Below, piece by piece: positions 11,416-23,711 of a stretch of DNA of 64,000 nucleotides. Numbering within the stretch: the stretch's first letter is position 1; every line of letters begins with the position of its first letter. The position numbers and the translations under genes were made by a program. The DNA is from Pseudoalteromonas ruthenica. GTDB lineage: Bacteria; Pseudomonadota; Gammaproteobacteria; Enterobacterales; Alteromonadaceae. The notes beneath the pieces are model-generated. The model made no database searches. It saw nothing but the letters and a program-made list of their open reading frames with translations, and was not told where the DNA came from. Location: positions 1,984,001-2,048,000 of the forward strand of contig NZ_CP023396.1 of NCBI RefSeq assembly GCF_008808095.1, in the 5' to 3' direction.

Positions 11416-11850
11416 ATGCACGCGTTATTTTACCTGCTAGAACATGCCGATGAGCCGGGCAGCGACGTACCGGCTCATTTTGATCTTGGCGCTCGCTTGG
11501 CGTGCGAGCAATACCGCCAAGGACAACGGGTATTTATCTTTGTTGATAATCGCGACGATGCTCATCTTGTTGATCAGCACTTATGGGCATTTGACGCCGA
11601 TAGCTTTGTGCCCCACAACCTCCAAGGTGAAGGGCCTCGCGCCGGTGCCGCTGTGGAGATAGGGCAAACCCCGCCCGTGTCACGACGCAGTGTACTGATC
11701 AACTTAGCATCAAGCGTGCCCGATTTCATACGTCGCTTTGATACGGTGTTTGACTTTGTGCCAGCCGATGACACACGCAAACACCAAGCACGAGCAAGAT
11801 ATAAGCAGTTACGCGACTTAGGCGCGCAGCTGGCAACACAAAAAGTTTAA
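11416..11850 (+). CDS. holC: DNA polymerase III chi subunit
   Basis: 144-aa replication protein. Chi pairs with psi (HolD) in the clamp-loader complex and links it to single-strand-binding protein; E. coli HolC has 147 residues. The N-terminus MHALFYLLE matches the family (ATFYLLD), with [33 protein letters not shown] and PVLINL-like [13 protein letters not shown]. The start at 11416 is chosen over an upstream in-frame ATG at 11356 because AGAGGG precedes it and the family begins at this residue; starting at 11356 would put 20 foreign residues ahead of the first beta strand. valS follows after 16 bp. Confidence 0.93.
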   Translation: MHALFYLLEHADEPGSDVPAHFDLGARLACEQYRQGQRVFIFVDNRDDAHLVDQHLWAFDADSFVPHNLQGEGPRAGAAVEIGQTPPVSRRSVLINLASSVPDFIRRFDTVFDFVPADDTRKHQARARYKQLRDLGAQLATQKV

Positions 11851-11866
11851 GTTAAGGTTCTGGGCA

Positions 11867-14713
11867 ATGGATAAAACCTATAATCCGCAAGATATTGAAC
11901 AATCCCTCTATCAGAAGTGGGAAGAGAACGGCTACTTTAAGCCAAGTGGTGAAGGCGACTCATACTCAATTATGATCCCACCACCAAATGTCACCGGCAG
12001 CCTACATATGGGCCACGCCTTCCAGGACACCATCATGGATACCTTAATCCGTTTCAAGCGGATGCAAGGGAATAACACATTGTGGCAGGTTGGTACCGAC
12101 CATGCTGGGATCGCGACACAAATGGTGGTCGAGCGCAAACTCGCCGCCGAGGAAGATAAAACACGCCATGACTTAGGTCGTGATGCCTTTATCGATAAAA
12201 TCTGGCAATGGAAGAATGAATCTGGCGGCACCATCACCAAGCAGCTGCGTCGTTTAGGCGCCTCGGTGGATTGGGACCGTGAACGCTTCACTATGGATGA
12301 TGGCCTATCTGAAGCGGTTAAAGAAGTCTTTGTGCGCCTGTATAAAGACGACTTAATTTATCGTGGTAAGCGCCTGGTTAACTGGGATCCAAAACTACAC
12401 ACCGCGATTTCTGACCTTGAAGTTGAAAACAAAGACAAACAAGGGCATATGTGGAATATGCGCTATCCATTGGCCGATGGCGTCAAAACCCAGGATGGCA
12501 AAGATTACATCGTCGTCGCCACCACTCGCCCAGAAACCATGCTCGGCGATACTGGTGTGGCCGTGAACCCTGATGACGAGCGTTACCAAAACCTCATTGG
12601 CAAAGAAGTCTTGCTGCCTATCGTGAACCGCCGTATTCCTATCGTTGCCGATGAGCATGCCGATATGGAAAAAGGCACCGGCTGTGTGAAAATCACCCCA
12701 GCGCATGACTTCAACGATAATGAAGTCGGTAAACGCCACCAGTTGCCGATGATTAACGTATTCAACAAAGATGCGGCGATTCTAAGCGAAGGCGAAACTT
12801 TTACCTTTGATGGCAAACCACTGCAGTTAGACGCCCCTATCCCTGAGCGTTTCCACGGCTTAGACCGTTTTGATGCGCGTAAGCAAGTGGTTGCTGAGTT
12901 CGAGCAGGCTGGGTTATTAGAAAAGATTGACGATCACAGCTTAACCGTGCCCTACGGCGATCGCTCTGGGGTGGTGATTGAGCCCCTACTTACCGACCAA
13001 TGGTATGTGCGTGTTGCGCCACTGGCCGAGCCAGCTATCAAAGCCGTTGAAGACGGTGATATTGAGTTCGTACCAAAGCAATACGAAAACATGTACTTTT
13101 CTTGGATGCGCGACATTCAAGACTGGTGTATTTCACGCCAGCTATGGTGGGGCCACCGTATTCCAGCGTGGTACGACAACGACGGCAACGTGTATGTTGG
13201 ACGCGATGAAACAGAAGTACGCCGCGAGCATAACCTCGATGACGATGTTACGCTCAGCCAAGATGACGACGTACTCGATACTTGGTTCTCATCAGCGTTG
13301 TGGACCTTCTCAACCCTTGGTTGGCCGAACAACGTTGAAGACTTAAAAGTATTCCATCCGTCTAACGTGTTGGTCACTGGTTTCGACATCATTTTCTTCT
13401 GGGTTGCCCGTATGATTATGATGACTCTGCATTTCATCAAAGATGACAATGGCAAGCCTCAGGTACCATTTAAAACCGTGTATGTGACTGGCCTGATTCG
13501 CGATGAGAATGGCGATAAAATGTCGAAGTCTAAGGGCAACGTGCTTGACCCACTGGATATGATTGACGGCATCGATTTGGAAAGCCTAGTGACTAAGCGC
13601 ACCGGCAACATGATGCAGCCACAACTGGCGAAGAAAATCGAAAAGAACACTCGTAAAACCTTCGCTGAGGGCATTGAGCCGCATGGCACCGATGCCCTGC
13701 GTTTCACTCTTGCAGCCATGGCGTCAACAGGTCGTGATATCAACTGGGATATGAACCGCCTAGAAGGTTACCGTAACTTCTGTAACAAACTGTGGAACGC
13801 TAGCCGTTACGTGCTTATGAACACCGAAGAGCAAGATTGCGGCTTCAACGATGCACAGCGCGAGTACTCACTGGCGGATCGCTGGATTCAAGGGCAGTTC
13901 CAACAAACCGTGAAAACCTTCACTGAACACTTGGACAACTACCGTTTTGACCTTGCTGCTAACACGATTTACGAGTTCACCTGGAACCAGTTCTGTGACT
14001 GGTACCTCGAGCTAACTAAACCGGTGTTATTTAAAGGCACCGAGACCCAGCAACGCGGTACTCGCCATACCCTGATCACTGTGCTTGAAGGGCTACTGCG
14101 TTTGATGCACCCGCTAATGCCATATATCACCGAAACTATTTGGCAGCGTGTGGCTCCGCTTGCAGGTATCAAAGCCGATACCATTATGACCCAAGCGTTC
14201 CCTGCGTTTGAGCAAGATAAAGTCGATAGCACCGCGATGGCTGATTTAGAGTGGATGAAACAATTTATTGTCGCCATTCGTAATATTCGCGGTGAAATGG
14301 ACATTAGCCCAAGCAAACCATTGAACGTGTTGCTTGCTCAGGCTTCTGCCGAGGATACTCGTCGTTTACAAGAAAATCAGACTTTCCTAGCCGCTCTAGC
14401 CAAGTTAGAAGATGTGACCGTGCTTGATAACGTCGACGACGCGCCAGCGTGTGCGACCGCCTATGTGGGTCAACTCGAGATCATGATCCCCATGGCCGGG
14501 CTGATTGATGTAGACGCTGAGTTAGCACGTATTGCTAAGCAATTGGAAAAAGCTGAAAAAGGTCTGGCTCAAGTTGAGAAAAAGCTCGCTAACGAGAAGT
14601 TTGTCAACAATGCGCCTGAAGCCGTACTTGAAAAAGAAAAGTCGAAGCTTGCAGAGTACAGCGAAGCCAAGGCGAAATTGCTCGAGCAAAAAGCAAAAAT
14701 CGAAAGCCTGTAA
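11867..14713 (+). CDS. valS: Valyl-tRNA synthetase
   Basis: 948-aa class Ia aminoacyl-tRNA synthetase that charges tRNA-Val with valine and edits mischarged threonine; E. coli ValS has 951 residues. Visible are the HIGH-type motif in [13 protein letters not shown] (near residues 39-51), the CP1 editing domain with [13 protein letters not shown], the KMSKS loop in [13 protein letters not shown], an anticodon-binding helical domain, and the C-terminal coiled coil (from about residue 880, rich in Lys, Glu and Ala) that contacts the tRNA elbow. Start ATG follows a GGTTCTGGG-type weak ribosome site. It ends the pepA-holC-valS operon. Confidence 0.98.
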   Translation: MDKTYNPQDIEQSLYQKWEENGYFKPSGEGDSYSIMIPPPNVTGSLHMGHAFQDTIMDTLIRFKRMQGNNTLWQVGTDHAGIATQMVVERKLAAEEDKTRHDLGRDAFIDKIWQWKNESGGTITKQLRRLGASVDWDRERFTMDDGLSEAVKEVFVRLYKDDLIYRGKRLVNWDPKLHTAISDLEVENKDKQGHMWNMRYPLADGVKTQDGKDYIVVATTRPETMLGDTGVAVNPDDERYQNLIGKEVLLPIVNRRIPIVADEHADMEKGTGCVKITPAHDFNDNEVGKRHQLPMINVFNKDAAILSEGETFTFDGKPLQLDAPIPERFHGLDRFDARKQVVAEFEQAGLLEKIDDHSLTVPYGDRSGVVIEPLLTDQWYVRVAPLAEPAIKAVEDGDIEFVPKQYENMYFSWMRDIQDWCISRQLWWGHRIPAWYDNDGNVYVGRDETEVRREHNLDDDVTLSQDDDVLDTWFSSALWTFSTLGWPNNVEDLKVFHPSNVLVTGFDIIFFWVARMIMMTLHFIKDDNGKPQVPFKTVYVTGLIRDENGDKMSKSKGNVLDPLDMIDGIDLESLVTKRTGNMMQPQLAKKIEKNTRKTFAEGIEPHGTDALRFTLAAMASTGRDINWDMNRLEGYRNFCNKLWNASRYVLMNTEEQDCGFNDAQREYSLADRWIQGQFQQTVKTFTEHLDNYRFDLAANTIYEFTWNQFCDWYLELTKPVLFKGTETQQRGTRHTLITVLEGLLRLMHPLMPYITETIWQRVAPLAGIKADTIMTQAFPAFEQDKVDSTAMADLEWMKQFIVAIRNIRGEMDISPSKPLNVLLAQASAEDTRRLQENQTFLAALAKLEDVTVLDNVDDAPACATAYVGQLEIMIPMAGLIDVDAELARIAKQLEKAEKGLAQVEKKLANEKFVNNAPEAVLEKEKSKLAEYSEAKAKLLEQKAKIESL

Positions 14714-14732
14714 AACTATTAGGCAACAATCA

Positions 14733-14764
14733 TAAAAAAAGCCAAGCAGTTGCTTGGCTTTTTC
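14733..14764. terminator. Bidirectional terminator between valS and fadL
   Basis: AAAGCCAAGC and GCTTGGCTTT form a 10-bp stem with a short loop, with an A-run before and a T-run after, so it can end both valS (plus) and the fadL-like gene (minus), which converge here. Confidence 0.9.
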
Positions 14765-14777
14765 ATCTCAGCATTGC

Positions 14778-16037
14778 TTAGAAGCTGTAGTTGTACTGTG
14801 CACCAACCAGGTAAGCATGGCCTTCCGACTCAAAGCCCCACTGCTGCCCTAGGTTGTCACCTTCAACAAAGTTTTGGGTTTTACCGCGTAAAATACTGGC
14901 ACCTAAATCAACGCTAGACGCTTCATCGATAAACCATTCCGCACCAAAAGAGAGCCAGAAGCGGTCGGTATCTGGGATAGAGATAGACAGATGCTTCTGC
15001 GCCACTGGCGATTCATCAAAGGCTAAACCAGCACGCAATTTAATATCGTTTGTTAGCTGGTAGTCACCACCGATTGACACACGGATTGAATCCGAGAAGT
15101 CTTCGTTTTTGCTAAATACCGGTCCCTCACTCACTGGCACATAGGCTTCAAGCTTGTCAAAGCTACTCCAGCCTGTCCAAAGCACACTGTAGTGTAGGCC
15201 ATAATCTTGGTTTAACTGATGTGAGCCTGAGAATTCAGCAATCGCTGGCAGGGTTAAATCAACCGTACCAGGTAAAGTTTGCCCATTAAGGCCACCCAAT
15301 GCTGCCGGAAGCTGATTGGTGTAGTCACCCTCAAATGTGAGGTCTGTTTCGCTGCGATAGTGGAAGCCAAGGCGGTTGTCACTATCTAGGTCATAGGCCA
15401 GGCCTACATTCCAGCCAAAGCCATAGTCATCGCCCTCAAGGTGAACCGCTTCTAAGCTTGCCGGTGCACCTAACGGGTTTGCGCCAAGGTTACGGACAAT
15501 CTTTGCATCGGCGTACACGTGGTTAACACCCAGTGCCAAGGTAAGAGCTTCGTCCACCTTATAAGAAACCGATACATTAGAGTTAATGGTGACGATTTCA
15601 GTTTCACCAGCTAGCTGGCCTGCCGCATAATCACTGGCAAACTCAGTAGCTAGACCAAAGTTAGAGAAGGCACCAAAGCCCACTGCCACCTTATCGTTTA
15701 CCGGGAGTACAAAGTAACCGGCAGGGATCACCGCGCTAGGGGCGATGCTATCGTCGTTTAACACGTTAGGGTTTAGGCCATTGTTGGTGCTTTCGCCTTC
15801 AAGGCTCACGTCTGGCTCGACATAAATTGCCGCCACGCTCAACTGTGCCGTTTCAAATTGCGACATCAGTGCGGGGTTACGGGCAACCACAGATGCATCA
15901 TCAGCAATGGCTGCTTCACCAGCGTAGGCGCGGCCTAAGCCTGACGCATTTTGCTCTGCCAGCTGAAAAGCGGCAGCGAAAGATTCTGTTGATAATAGCG
16001 CCAATGAAGCCGCTAAAATTGTCTTTTTAAATTGCAT
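14778..16037 (-). CDS. fadL: FadL-family outer membrane long-chain fatty acid transporter
   Basis: 419-aa beta-barrel protein. FadL homologues take up long-chain fatty acids or other hydrophobic compounds across the outer membrane. A signal peptide (MQFKKTILAASLALLSTESFAAA) is followed by FQLAEQNASGLGRAYAGEAA, the hatch-domain signature of the family, and NPALMSQF. The barrel strands end in YNYSF with the C-terminal Phe needed for BAM assembly. Length is near the FadL norm of about 420-450. It is a single gene, convergent with valS. Exact substrate cannot be assigned. Unlike aidB, its upstream region shows no good FadR-like palindrome. Confidence 0.9.
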   Translation of the reverse strand: MQFKKTILAASLALLSTESFAAAFQLAEQNASGLGRAYAGEAAIADDASVVARNPALMSQFETAQLSVAAIYVEPDVSLEGESTNNGLNPNVLNDDSIAPSAVIPAGYFVLPVNDKVAVGFGAFSNFGLATEFASDYAAGQLAGETEIVTINSNVSVSYKVDEALTLALGVNHVYADAKIVRNLGANPLGAPASLEAVHLEGDDYGFGWNVGLAYDLDSDNRLGFHYRSETDLTFEGDYTNQLPAALGGLNGQTLPGTVDLTLPAIAEFSGSHQLNQDYGLHYSVLWTGWSSFDKLEAYVPVSEGPVFSKNEDFSDSIRVSIGGDYQLTNDIKLRAGLAFDESPVAQKHLSISIPDTDRFWLSFGAEWFIDEASSVDLGASILRGKTQNFVEGDNLGQQWGFESEGHAYLVGAQYNYSF

Positions 16038-16188
16038 ACTTCTTTCTCATTGTTGTCATTTTAACTGGCATACACTAGCGTATTTCATGCAAAAAAACTG
16101 TTAAATATGGTTAACATAGCGTAATTTAAGGGCAATATTTACATAATTTTACGATTTTAAAGACTGATTAGACCTCAAACACTCAAAT

Positions 16189-16236
16189 GATATAAATTCT
16201 CATTATCATTGACTATTTATCTAATATCGCTACACT
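16189..16236 (+). promoter_or_regulatory. Fur-box-like operator and promoter
   Basis: At 16189-16207 the sequence GATATAAATTCTCATTATC matches 14 of 19 positions of the Fur consensus GATAATGATAATCATTATC, and the opposite strand holds a perfect TGATAAT half-site. Immediately after it are TTGACT (-35, 16209-16214), a 16-bp spacer and TACACT (-10, 16231-16236). Fur with iron bound here would block the promoter of the small membrane gene that starts at 16269. Confidence 0.6.
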
Positions 16237-16268
16237 GCGGGTATTAAAAAAGTGAACAGGAATGTCCT

Positions 16269-16598
16269 ATGGTGCTCGTTATAATGCTTATTTTGGTTGC
16301 GCTGGTGTTTTGCGCTATCAGTGTATTTGCATTTTTACGTGCGAACTACTGCGCCTGCCACCATCAAGGCGAGTGCGACAACCCCGTAAGCCAATATTGG
16401 CTCGCTTCAATGCTGGCCTCGCTGGTAAGTTTGGGACTGTGTTGTATTGCCCTGCATACGACACAAGGCACTATGGTATGGTTTATACTAACGGGAAGTT
16501 GTTTTAGTGGCGCATTAATCGCCGCTAAGCGCCAAGGAAAAAAACAGTGTGAGCGTGCTAAGGCAGCAAGTGCTCCTTTAACAAACGAGACAAATTAA
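16269..16598 (+). CDS. Small membrane protein, DUF3325-like, probably iron-regulated
   Basis: 109-aa protein with three hydrophobic segments (about residues 1-24, 43-64 and 67-86), a Cys/His-rich loop between the first two (NYCACHHQGECDN), and a basic tail. Length, topology and the GTMVWFILTG stretch resemble DUF3325 proteins, which occur in siderophore or iron-uptake clusters; this assignment is tentative. The ATG at 16269 has AGG 8 bp upstream; a shifted-frame ORF at 16262 is rejected because it gives no membrane protein. The Fur-box-like sequence upstream supports iron repression. Its 3' end overlaps the opposite-strand HD-GYP gene by 41 bp. No TonB receptor or other iron gene is adjacent. 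Confidence 0.65.
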   Translation: MVLVIMLILVALVFCAISVFAFLRANYCACHHQGECDNPVSQYWLASMLASLVSLGLCCIALHTTQGTMVWFILTGSCFSGALIAAKRQGKKQCERAKAASAPLTNETN

Positions 16599-17799
16599 GG
16601 TCAAACTCTAAGGGAGAGGTGCTACCCAAGATTTTGATGTCGTCTTTGCTGATACTCAAATCGACGTCTTTGGCGGTAATGTGGTGACGGTGCTGAGTGT
16701 TATAAAACACCCGTACCTTAGGTTTGATAGGATTAGCCTCGTTGCCCTGCACTACTAGTGCCAGACGCTCATTGGTAAGTTTGACCAAGGTTCCCACAGG
16801 ATGGATCCCGACACATTTTATAAAGCGCTGTACTAGGGCTTGGTCAAACATCGCCTTTTGCGCTAATAAGAAACGCAGTGCCGTTAGCGGCTCCTCACCT
16901 TTTTTATAGGGCTTATCTGCCACCATCGCCGCATACACATCCACCAGCGCTAAAATACGTGCTTCACGCGATAATTTATCGGCTTTGATACCACGCGGGT
17001 AGCCGCTGCCGTCTAAACGCTCATGATGATTAACAACCATTTCTAACATCATGCTGGAGATGTGCTTTTGCCCTTTAAGCATGGTTAGGCTCAGCGCCAC
17101 GTGTTTACGTACCGCCTTGGTTTCGAGCTCAGTGAGTTTACCTGGCTTTGATAGAATTCCTTGCGGTACTTTGGCAAGACCAATGTCATGCAACAAGGCC
17201 GCTAACGCCATTTGCCGCACTTTATTAATTTCGAAACCTAAATATTTGGCAAAAATAGCGGTCAAAATGGCGCAATTCATCATATGACGCCAAGTGTAGC
17301 TATTTCTATCGCGCAGCAGTGTCAGCGCGGCCATAGCGTCTGGATTACGAAAAACTGAGTCAACAATATCATCAGCGATACCACTGAGTAGTGCCATATT
17401 GACTTGCATGCCTGAGGTCAGCTCGTTGTACATGGCACGCAGTTTACCCAAGCTTTGATCATAGCAAGTGCTAGCGATGAGGAACTCTTGCTCTAACGTC
17501 GCCTGACTGTGATCACGGTCACTAAGCTTCGGCTTTTCTGCTTGGCTTGCGATATCTTGCGACTCGCCAGTGTGTTCTTTCTTAGACTTGGGTTTTAAAT
17601 GCGTGGGAATGGGGATATCGCTTTGTGCGAAATCGATGGTCAGCTCTTCCACTCCCTCACTCAGCAGGCGCTTAATGATGGAAGCATCTCTGACCATGCC
17701 CCGGGTTTTTATCTTTATTGACGCACCTTGGGCCTGCTTATTTACCCGGTCAACAAACATGCCGGGTTTTAGCTCGCTAATAGGTAAGGAGATCAACAT
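16558..17799 (-). CDS. HD-GYP domain c-di-GMP phosphodiesterase with DUF3391
   Basis: 413-aa soluble protein. The first 120 residues fit the DUF3391 domain often found before HD-GYP domains (ISELKPGMFVDRV; TRGMVRDASIIKRLLSEGVEELTID). The HD-GYP domain shows YTWRHMMNCAILTAIFAKYL, HDIGLAKVP (HD metal ligands) and HHERLDGSGYPRGI (HHExxDGxGYP intact), so hydrolysis of cyclic di-GMP to GMP is expected. There are no TM segments and no receiver domain; the sensory input is presumably DUF3391. It stands alone, converging on the small membrane gene, with rraB upstream in the same direction but 87 bp away. Confidence 0.92.
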   Translation of the reverse strand: MLISLPISELKPGMFVDRVNKQAQGASIKIKTRGMVRDASIIKRLLSEGVEELTIDFAQSDIPIPTHLKPKSKKEHTGESQDIASQAEKPKLSDRDHSQATLEQEFLIASTCYDQSLGKLRAMYNELTSGMQVNMALLSGIADDIVDSVFRNPDAMAALTLLRDRNSYTWRHMMNCAILTAIFAKYLGFEINKVRQMALAALLHDIGLAKVPQGILSKPGKLTELETKAVRKHVALSLTMLKGQKHISSMMLEMVVNHHERLDGSGYPRGIKADKLSREARILALVDVYAAMVADKPYKKGEEPLTALRFLLAQKAMFDQALVQRFIKCVGIHPVGTLVKLTNERLALVVQGNEANPIKPKVRVFYNTQHRHHITAKDVDLSISKDDIKILGSTSPLEFDLNLSRLLKEHLLP

Positions 17800-17886
17800 A
17801 GAGGACTGTACGAAAGCTGAATAAACTCAGATAAAATTACCACTAAATGGTAAATAAAGTCCATAAAAGGTGGTTAAAACCACCCT

Positions 17887-18222
17887 TTAGTCTTGGAAGT
17901 AAGTGCCCCAGCCATCGTATTCCACACCGTTATCAGCGGCAATGGCTACCAGCTTATCAACATCTTCCATAATAACGTCGGCATCGAGCTCAGACTCAAC
18001 CACCACATCAAAGCCCCAGATAGTTCCTCCTTCTTCGAGTTCCAACTCAGCCGGTTCTTCCACATCAAAGCCAGCCTTAAAAGCAGCTAACGCGGCGTTT
18101 TCTAGGGCATTGAAATCTTCACACACAAAGTGATGTTCTACCTCATATAAAATTTCCGGATTAGAGCCATCTTCAAGTAGGGATTCGACAATTTCTTCGC
18201 TAATTTCGCGCCAGTTTTCCAT
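17887..18222 (-). CDS. rraB: Regulator of ribonuclease E activity B
   Basis: 111-aa acidic protein. RraB (YjgD) binds RNase E and inhibits cleavage of a subset of mRNAs. The sequence is rich in Glu and Asp and carries the family features HHFVCEDFNALENAA, AFKAGFDVEEPAEL and the C-terminal DNGVEYDGWGTYF. Length is slightly below E. coli RraB (138), which has a longer acidic tail. Its ATG shares one base with the plsC stop (TAATG), so it is translationally coupled to the acyltransferase gene. Confidence 0.93.
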   Translation of the reverse strand: MENWREISEEIVESLLEDGSNPEILYEVEHHFVCEDFNALENAALAAFKAGFDVEEPAELELEEGGTIWGFDVVVESELDADVIMEDVDKLVAIAADNGVEYDGWGTYFQD

Positions 18223-18965
18223 TATGTTCTCTCATTCAATTGCGCCAGTGTCTGAGCCATCAAGGCATGGAAATGATCCGCATATTCGCGCGGGCTCATC
18301 GAGGCATCCAATAATTGTGGCGCCAGCATTTTGATGTAAATAGTACCATTATCCCAGCGATTTAGCTTGATGGTTTTGTGGGTATCGCTCATTACTACCG
18401 GCACCACAGGGACCTTGGCATTGAGTGCGGTGTGGAACGCGCCGGTTTTAAATGGCAACAAGCCACGACCATAACTACGGGTGCCCTCTGGAAACATCCA
18501 CAGTGATAACCCGCCTTTTTTGAGCTTTTCGGTGGTTTTAGCAATGGTGGCCATCGCCCGCGAACGATTCGCACGATCGATAAGAATATTGCCCGACAAC
18601 CAATAAATTTGGCCAAAAAATGGGATCCATTTTAAGCTTTTTTTACCCAAACTTACGGTATTACGCTGCAGCGCACCGGGGAGTAAAAATAAATCATAGT
18701 TATTCTGATGGTTAGCAACATAGACCGCAGGCGAACCAGTCACAATGGCTGGGTCTTTCTCAATAACAACATTCACCCCCAGCAACTTAGGCATCTTTGC
18801 ATACCAGCTACCAATCACCCGCACGTTGTCACCGTGAAACGGGCGTACCAAGCACAAGATAAACCCCGCGATAAAGCTTAAGGGGACAAACACAGCCATG
18901 GCTAACAAACGCAATAAAGCCAGCACGATAAACTCCACATAACCTGAATTGTCGGCATTATACAT
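18222..18965 (-). CDS. plsC: 1-acyl-sn-glycerol-3-phosphate acyltransferase (PlsC-like)
   Basis: 247-aa inner-membrane enzyme that acylates lysophosphatidic acid to phosphatidic acid in phospholipid synthesis. A hydrophobic N-terminal segment precedes the catalytic motif NHQNNYD (HX4D), IPFFGQIYWLSGNILIDR, FPEGTRSYGRGL (acyl-acceptor binding EGTR) and VPVVPVVMSD. All four acyltransferase blocks are present. E. coli PlsC has 245 residues. It forms a two-gene unit with rraB and is divergent from katG. A second, longer acyltransferase of a different subfamily lies at 62213-63325. Confidence 0.93.
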   Translation of the reverse strand: MYNADNSGYVEFIVLALLRLLAMAVFVPLSFIAGFILCLVRPFHGDNVRVIGSWYAKMPKLLGVNVVIEKDPAIVTGSPAVYVANHQNNYDLFLLPGALQRNTVSLGKKSLKWIPFFGQIYWLSGNILIDRANRSRAMATIAKTTEKLKKGGLSLWMFPEGTRSYGRGLLPFKTGAFHTALNAKVPVVPVVMSDTHKTIKLNRWDNGTIYIKMLAPQLLDASMSPREYADHFHALMAQTLAQLNERT

Positions 18966-19035
18966 AGGCGAATAATTTTAAGCGAACACTTGTACGCTGT
19001 TATTGCTTTCTCACTAAGTGCGCTATACGTGTTGG

Positions 19036-19063
19036 AAAAAAGCGATGCCACGCATCGGTTTTT
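19036..19063. terminator. Orphan terminator-like hairpin between divergent genes
   Basis: CGATGC and GCATCG form a 6-bp stem with loop CAC, flanked by a run of six A's before and T's after, so it reads as an intrinsic terminator in both directions. It lies between divergent plsC and katG, where no annotated transcript should end. It may close an unannotated small RNA or a leader. Confidence 0.45.
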
Positions 19064-19144
19064 ATCGTTTCCAATTTCGCTGTCATTAAGGCCTTATAGA
19101 CTACACTTGTTTAATCTTAGTTCATCTCCACAGCTCTATAGTAA

Positions 19145-21349
<2,205 letters not shown>

Positions 21350-21369
21350 GTGACAAAGGCAGTTAAAGT

Positions 21370-21396
21370 AAAAAGAGGGCCAAGGCCCTCTTTTTT
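21370..21396. terminator. Bidirectional terminator between katG and parC
   Basis: AAAAAGAGGGCC and GGCCCTCTTTTT form a strong GC-rich stem with an A-run and T-run on its sides. It serves both katG and parC, which converge; the last bases overlap the parC stop codon. Confidence 0.9.
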
Positions 21397-23695
21397 AATC
21401 TTCGCTAAGCGTTTCCTCGTCGGGCGCTTCACTGGCTTTGGCGCTCAGCTCTATATCACAGCCATCCACACGCTGTAGACCACGCGGTAGCTTATTGCCT
21501 CGGCGTCCGCGCTCTCCATAATAGTGTTCGAGGTCTGCGGGCTTAAGCGTTAGTTTGCGCTTGCCTGCATGCAAGGTCACGCTCGCACCCTCGGGAACCA
21601 CGGTGAGCAACTTCACATACTCTTCGCGCGCCTGTACCTTGGCACTGGGTATGGAGATAATCTTATTCCCTTTCCCTTTGGCGAGCTTAGGCAAGTCTCG
21701 TAATGGGAACAGTAACATGCGACCTTCACTGGAAATAGCCATGCAGTAGTCTTTACTGACATCGTTTACAGCAATGGGCTGGAGCAATAACCCGCCTTTG
21801 GGCAAGCTTACCAGTGCCTTACCATTTTTGTTCTTACTGACCAAATCGGCAAATTCAGCAACGAAACCGTAACCGGCATCACTGGCCATCAGTAACAGTT
21901 GCTCATTCTCTGCCATCACCGCGTGTTCAAGTGTGGCACCCGCAGCGATATTAAAGCGCCCCGACATCGGTTCACCTTGGCTGCGCGCTGAGGGCAGACT
22001 GTGTGCATCGGTGGCAAAGGCGCGGCCACTGGAGTCGAGGAATACCGCCGGCTGATTGCTCTTGCCTTTGGCGCTGGCTTTAAACTTATCGCCTGCGCGA
22101 TAGTTTAAGCCCTCAGCATCCACTTCATGGCCTTTGGCCACCCGCGCCCAGCCTTTTTCGGAAAGCACCACAGTGACCGACTCTGAAGGGATCAGGTCTT
22201 TTTCGCTCAGAGCTTTGGCTTCTTCACGTTCAACTACAGGCGAGCGGCGATCATCACCGTATAACTCAGCCGCTTCTTGAATTTCTTTTTTCATTAGCGT
22301 CGACATACGGCGCTCTGAACCTAAGATCAGCTGCAGTTTGTCACGCTCTTGTTCTAACTCGTCTTGCTCGCCGCGAATTTTCATTTCTTCAAGCTTAGCA
22401 AGGTGGCGAAGTTTCAAATCGAGAATTGCTTCGGCTTGTTTTTCACTGAGGCCATAGCGCTCCATCAATACCGGCTTCGGCTCGTCCTCGCTGCGAATAA
22501 TAGCTATGACTTCATCAATATTGAGATAGGCAATCATCAAGCCTTCGAGAATATGCAGTCGCGCGAGCACTTTATCTAGGCGGTACTGCAACCGTCGACG
22601 CACCGTATCACGACGGAAAGTCAGCCATTCGCTAAGGATACTGCGTAAGTCTTTCACTTGCGGTCGACCATCAAGGCCGATCATATTGAGGTTAACGCGG
22701 TAATTCTTTTCCAAATCCGTGGTGGCAAATAAATGCGCCATCAGCGGCTCGACTTTTACCCGGTTAGAACGCGGTACCACTACGATGCGGGTTGGGTTTT
22801 CATGATCCGACTCGTCGCGTAAATCGGCCACCATCGGCAGTTTCTTTGCCGTCATTTGGTTGGCGATTTGCTCTAACACCTTGGCGCCTGAACACTGATG
22901 TGGCAATGCAGTGATCACCACTTCACCCTGGTCAATATGGTATTTAGCCCTCATTTTCAGTGAGCCACGGCCACTGGTGTAGAGCTTTTCAATGTCCGCC
23001 TTGGGAGTAATGATTTCCGCTTCGGTGGGGTAATCGGGTGCCTTAACCAGCTCCAGTAACTCCGCCAATTCGGTCTTGGGTTTATCCAATAACAGACAAC
23101 AGGCATTAGCCAATTCGCGCACATTGTGTGGTGGAATATCGGTTGCCATGCCCACAGCAATACCCGTTACCCCATTAAGTAAAATGTGCGGTAAGCGCGC
23201 AGGCAGTACCTCAGGCTCCTTCATGGTGCCATCGAAGTTGGGGATCCAATCAGCGGTGCCCTGGCCTAACTCTTTTAGTAGTACCTCAGAGAATTTTGAC
23301 AACCGCGCTTCGGTATAACGCATCGCCGCAAAAGACTTAGGATCGTCGGCCGCCCCCCAGTTACCTTGGCCATCAACCAACGGGTAACGATATGAAAAAG
23401 GCTGTGCCATCAGTACCATAGCTTCATAGCAAGCACTATCACCATGGGGGTGGTACTTACCGAGCACATCACCCACAGTACGGGCGGACTTTTTATATTT
23501 CGCCGCTGCGGAGAGCCCCAACTCACTCATTGCGTAGACAATGCGCCGCTGCACGGGCTTCAGGCCATCACCAATATGAGGTAAGGCCCGGTCCATGATC
23601 ACATACATGGAATAATTGAGGTAGGCGTCTTCGGTGAAGCGCCCCATGGTAAGTTGCTCTATGCCTTGTTGTGACAAGGTCGTTGTTTGTGTCAT
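21395..23695 (-). CDS. parC: DNA topoisomerase IV subunit A
   Basis: 766-aa type IIA topoisomerase subunit that cuts and rejoins DNA during decatenation of daughter chromosomes. The catalytic tyrosine is Y127 in [10 protein letters not shown] (E. coli Y120; numbering shifted by seven). The quinolone-determining region reads [13 protein letters not shown], with S87 and E91 corresponding to E. coli S80 and E84, the susceptible wild-type form. A coiled-coil tower and a C-terminal beta-pinwheel domain follow. In many gammaproteobacteria parC lies directly after parE; here two unrelated genes are between them, with parC only 16 bp after the dehydrogenase stop. Confidence 0.98.
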   Translation of the reverse strand: MTQTTTLSQQGIEQLTMGRFTEDAYLNYSMYVIMDRALPHIGDGLKPVQRRIVYAMSELGLSAAAKYKKSARTVGDVLGKYHPHGDSACYEAMVLMAQPFSYRYPLVDGQGNWGAADDPKSFAAMRYTEARLSKFSEVLLKELGQGTADWIPNFDGTMKEPEVLPARLPHILLNGVTGIAVGMATDIPPHNVRELANACCLLLDKPKTELAELLELVKAPDYPTEAEIITPKADIEKLYTSGRGSLKMRAKYHIDQGEVVITALPHQCSGAKVLEQIANQMTAKKLPMVADLRDESDHENPTRIVVVPRSNRVKVEPLMAHLFATTDLEKNYRVNLNMIGLDGRPQVKDLRSILSEWLTFRRDTVRRRLQYRLDKVLARLHILEGLMIAYLNIDEVIAIIRSEDEPKPVLMERYGLSEKQAEAILDLKLRHLAKLEEMKIRGEQDELEQERDKLQLILGSERRMSTLMKKEIQEAAELYGDDRRSPVVEREEAKALSEKDLIPSESVTVVLSEKGWARVAKGHEVDAEGLNYRAGDKFKASAKGKSNQPAVFLDSSGRAFATDAHSLPSARSQGEPMSGRFNIAAGATLEHAVMAENEQLLLMASDAGYGFVAEFADLVSKNKNGKALVSLPKGGLLLQPIAVNDVSKDYCMAISSEGRMLLFPLRDLPKLAKGKGNKIISIPSAKVQAREEYVKLLTVVPEGASVTLHAGKRKLTLKPADLEHYYGERGRRGNKLPRGLQRVDGCDIELSAKASEAPDEETLSED

Positions 23696-23711
23696 TGATA
23701 CTTACCCAAAC

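Noticed and set aside
16038..16100. FadR site upstream of fadL (AACTGG followed by partial palindrome)
   Set aside because: Only the left half matches; the right half GACCAGTT is missing.
16262..16507. 81-codon ORF in another frame ahead of the small membrane gene
   Set aside because: The frame at 16269 has better spacing to the AGG ribosome site and gives a coherent three-TM protein.
21395..23695. Quinolone-resistance mutations in parC
   Set aside because: The positions equivalent to E. coli S80 and E84 are Ser and Glu, the susceptible state.
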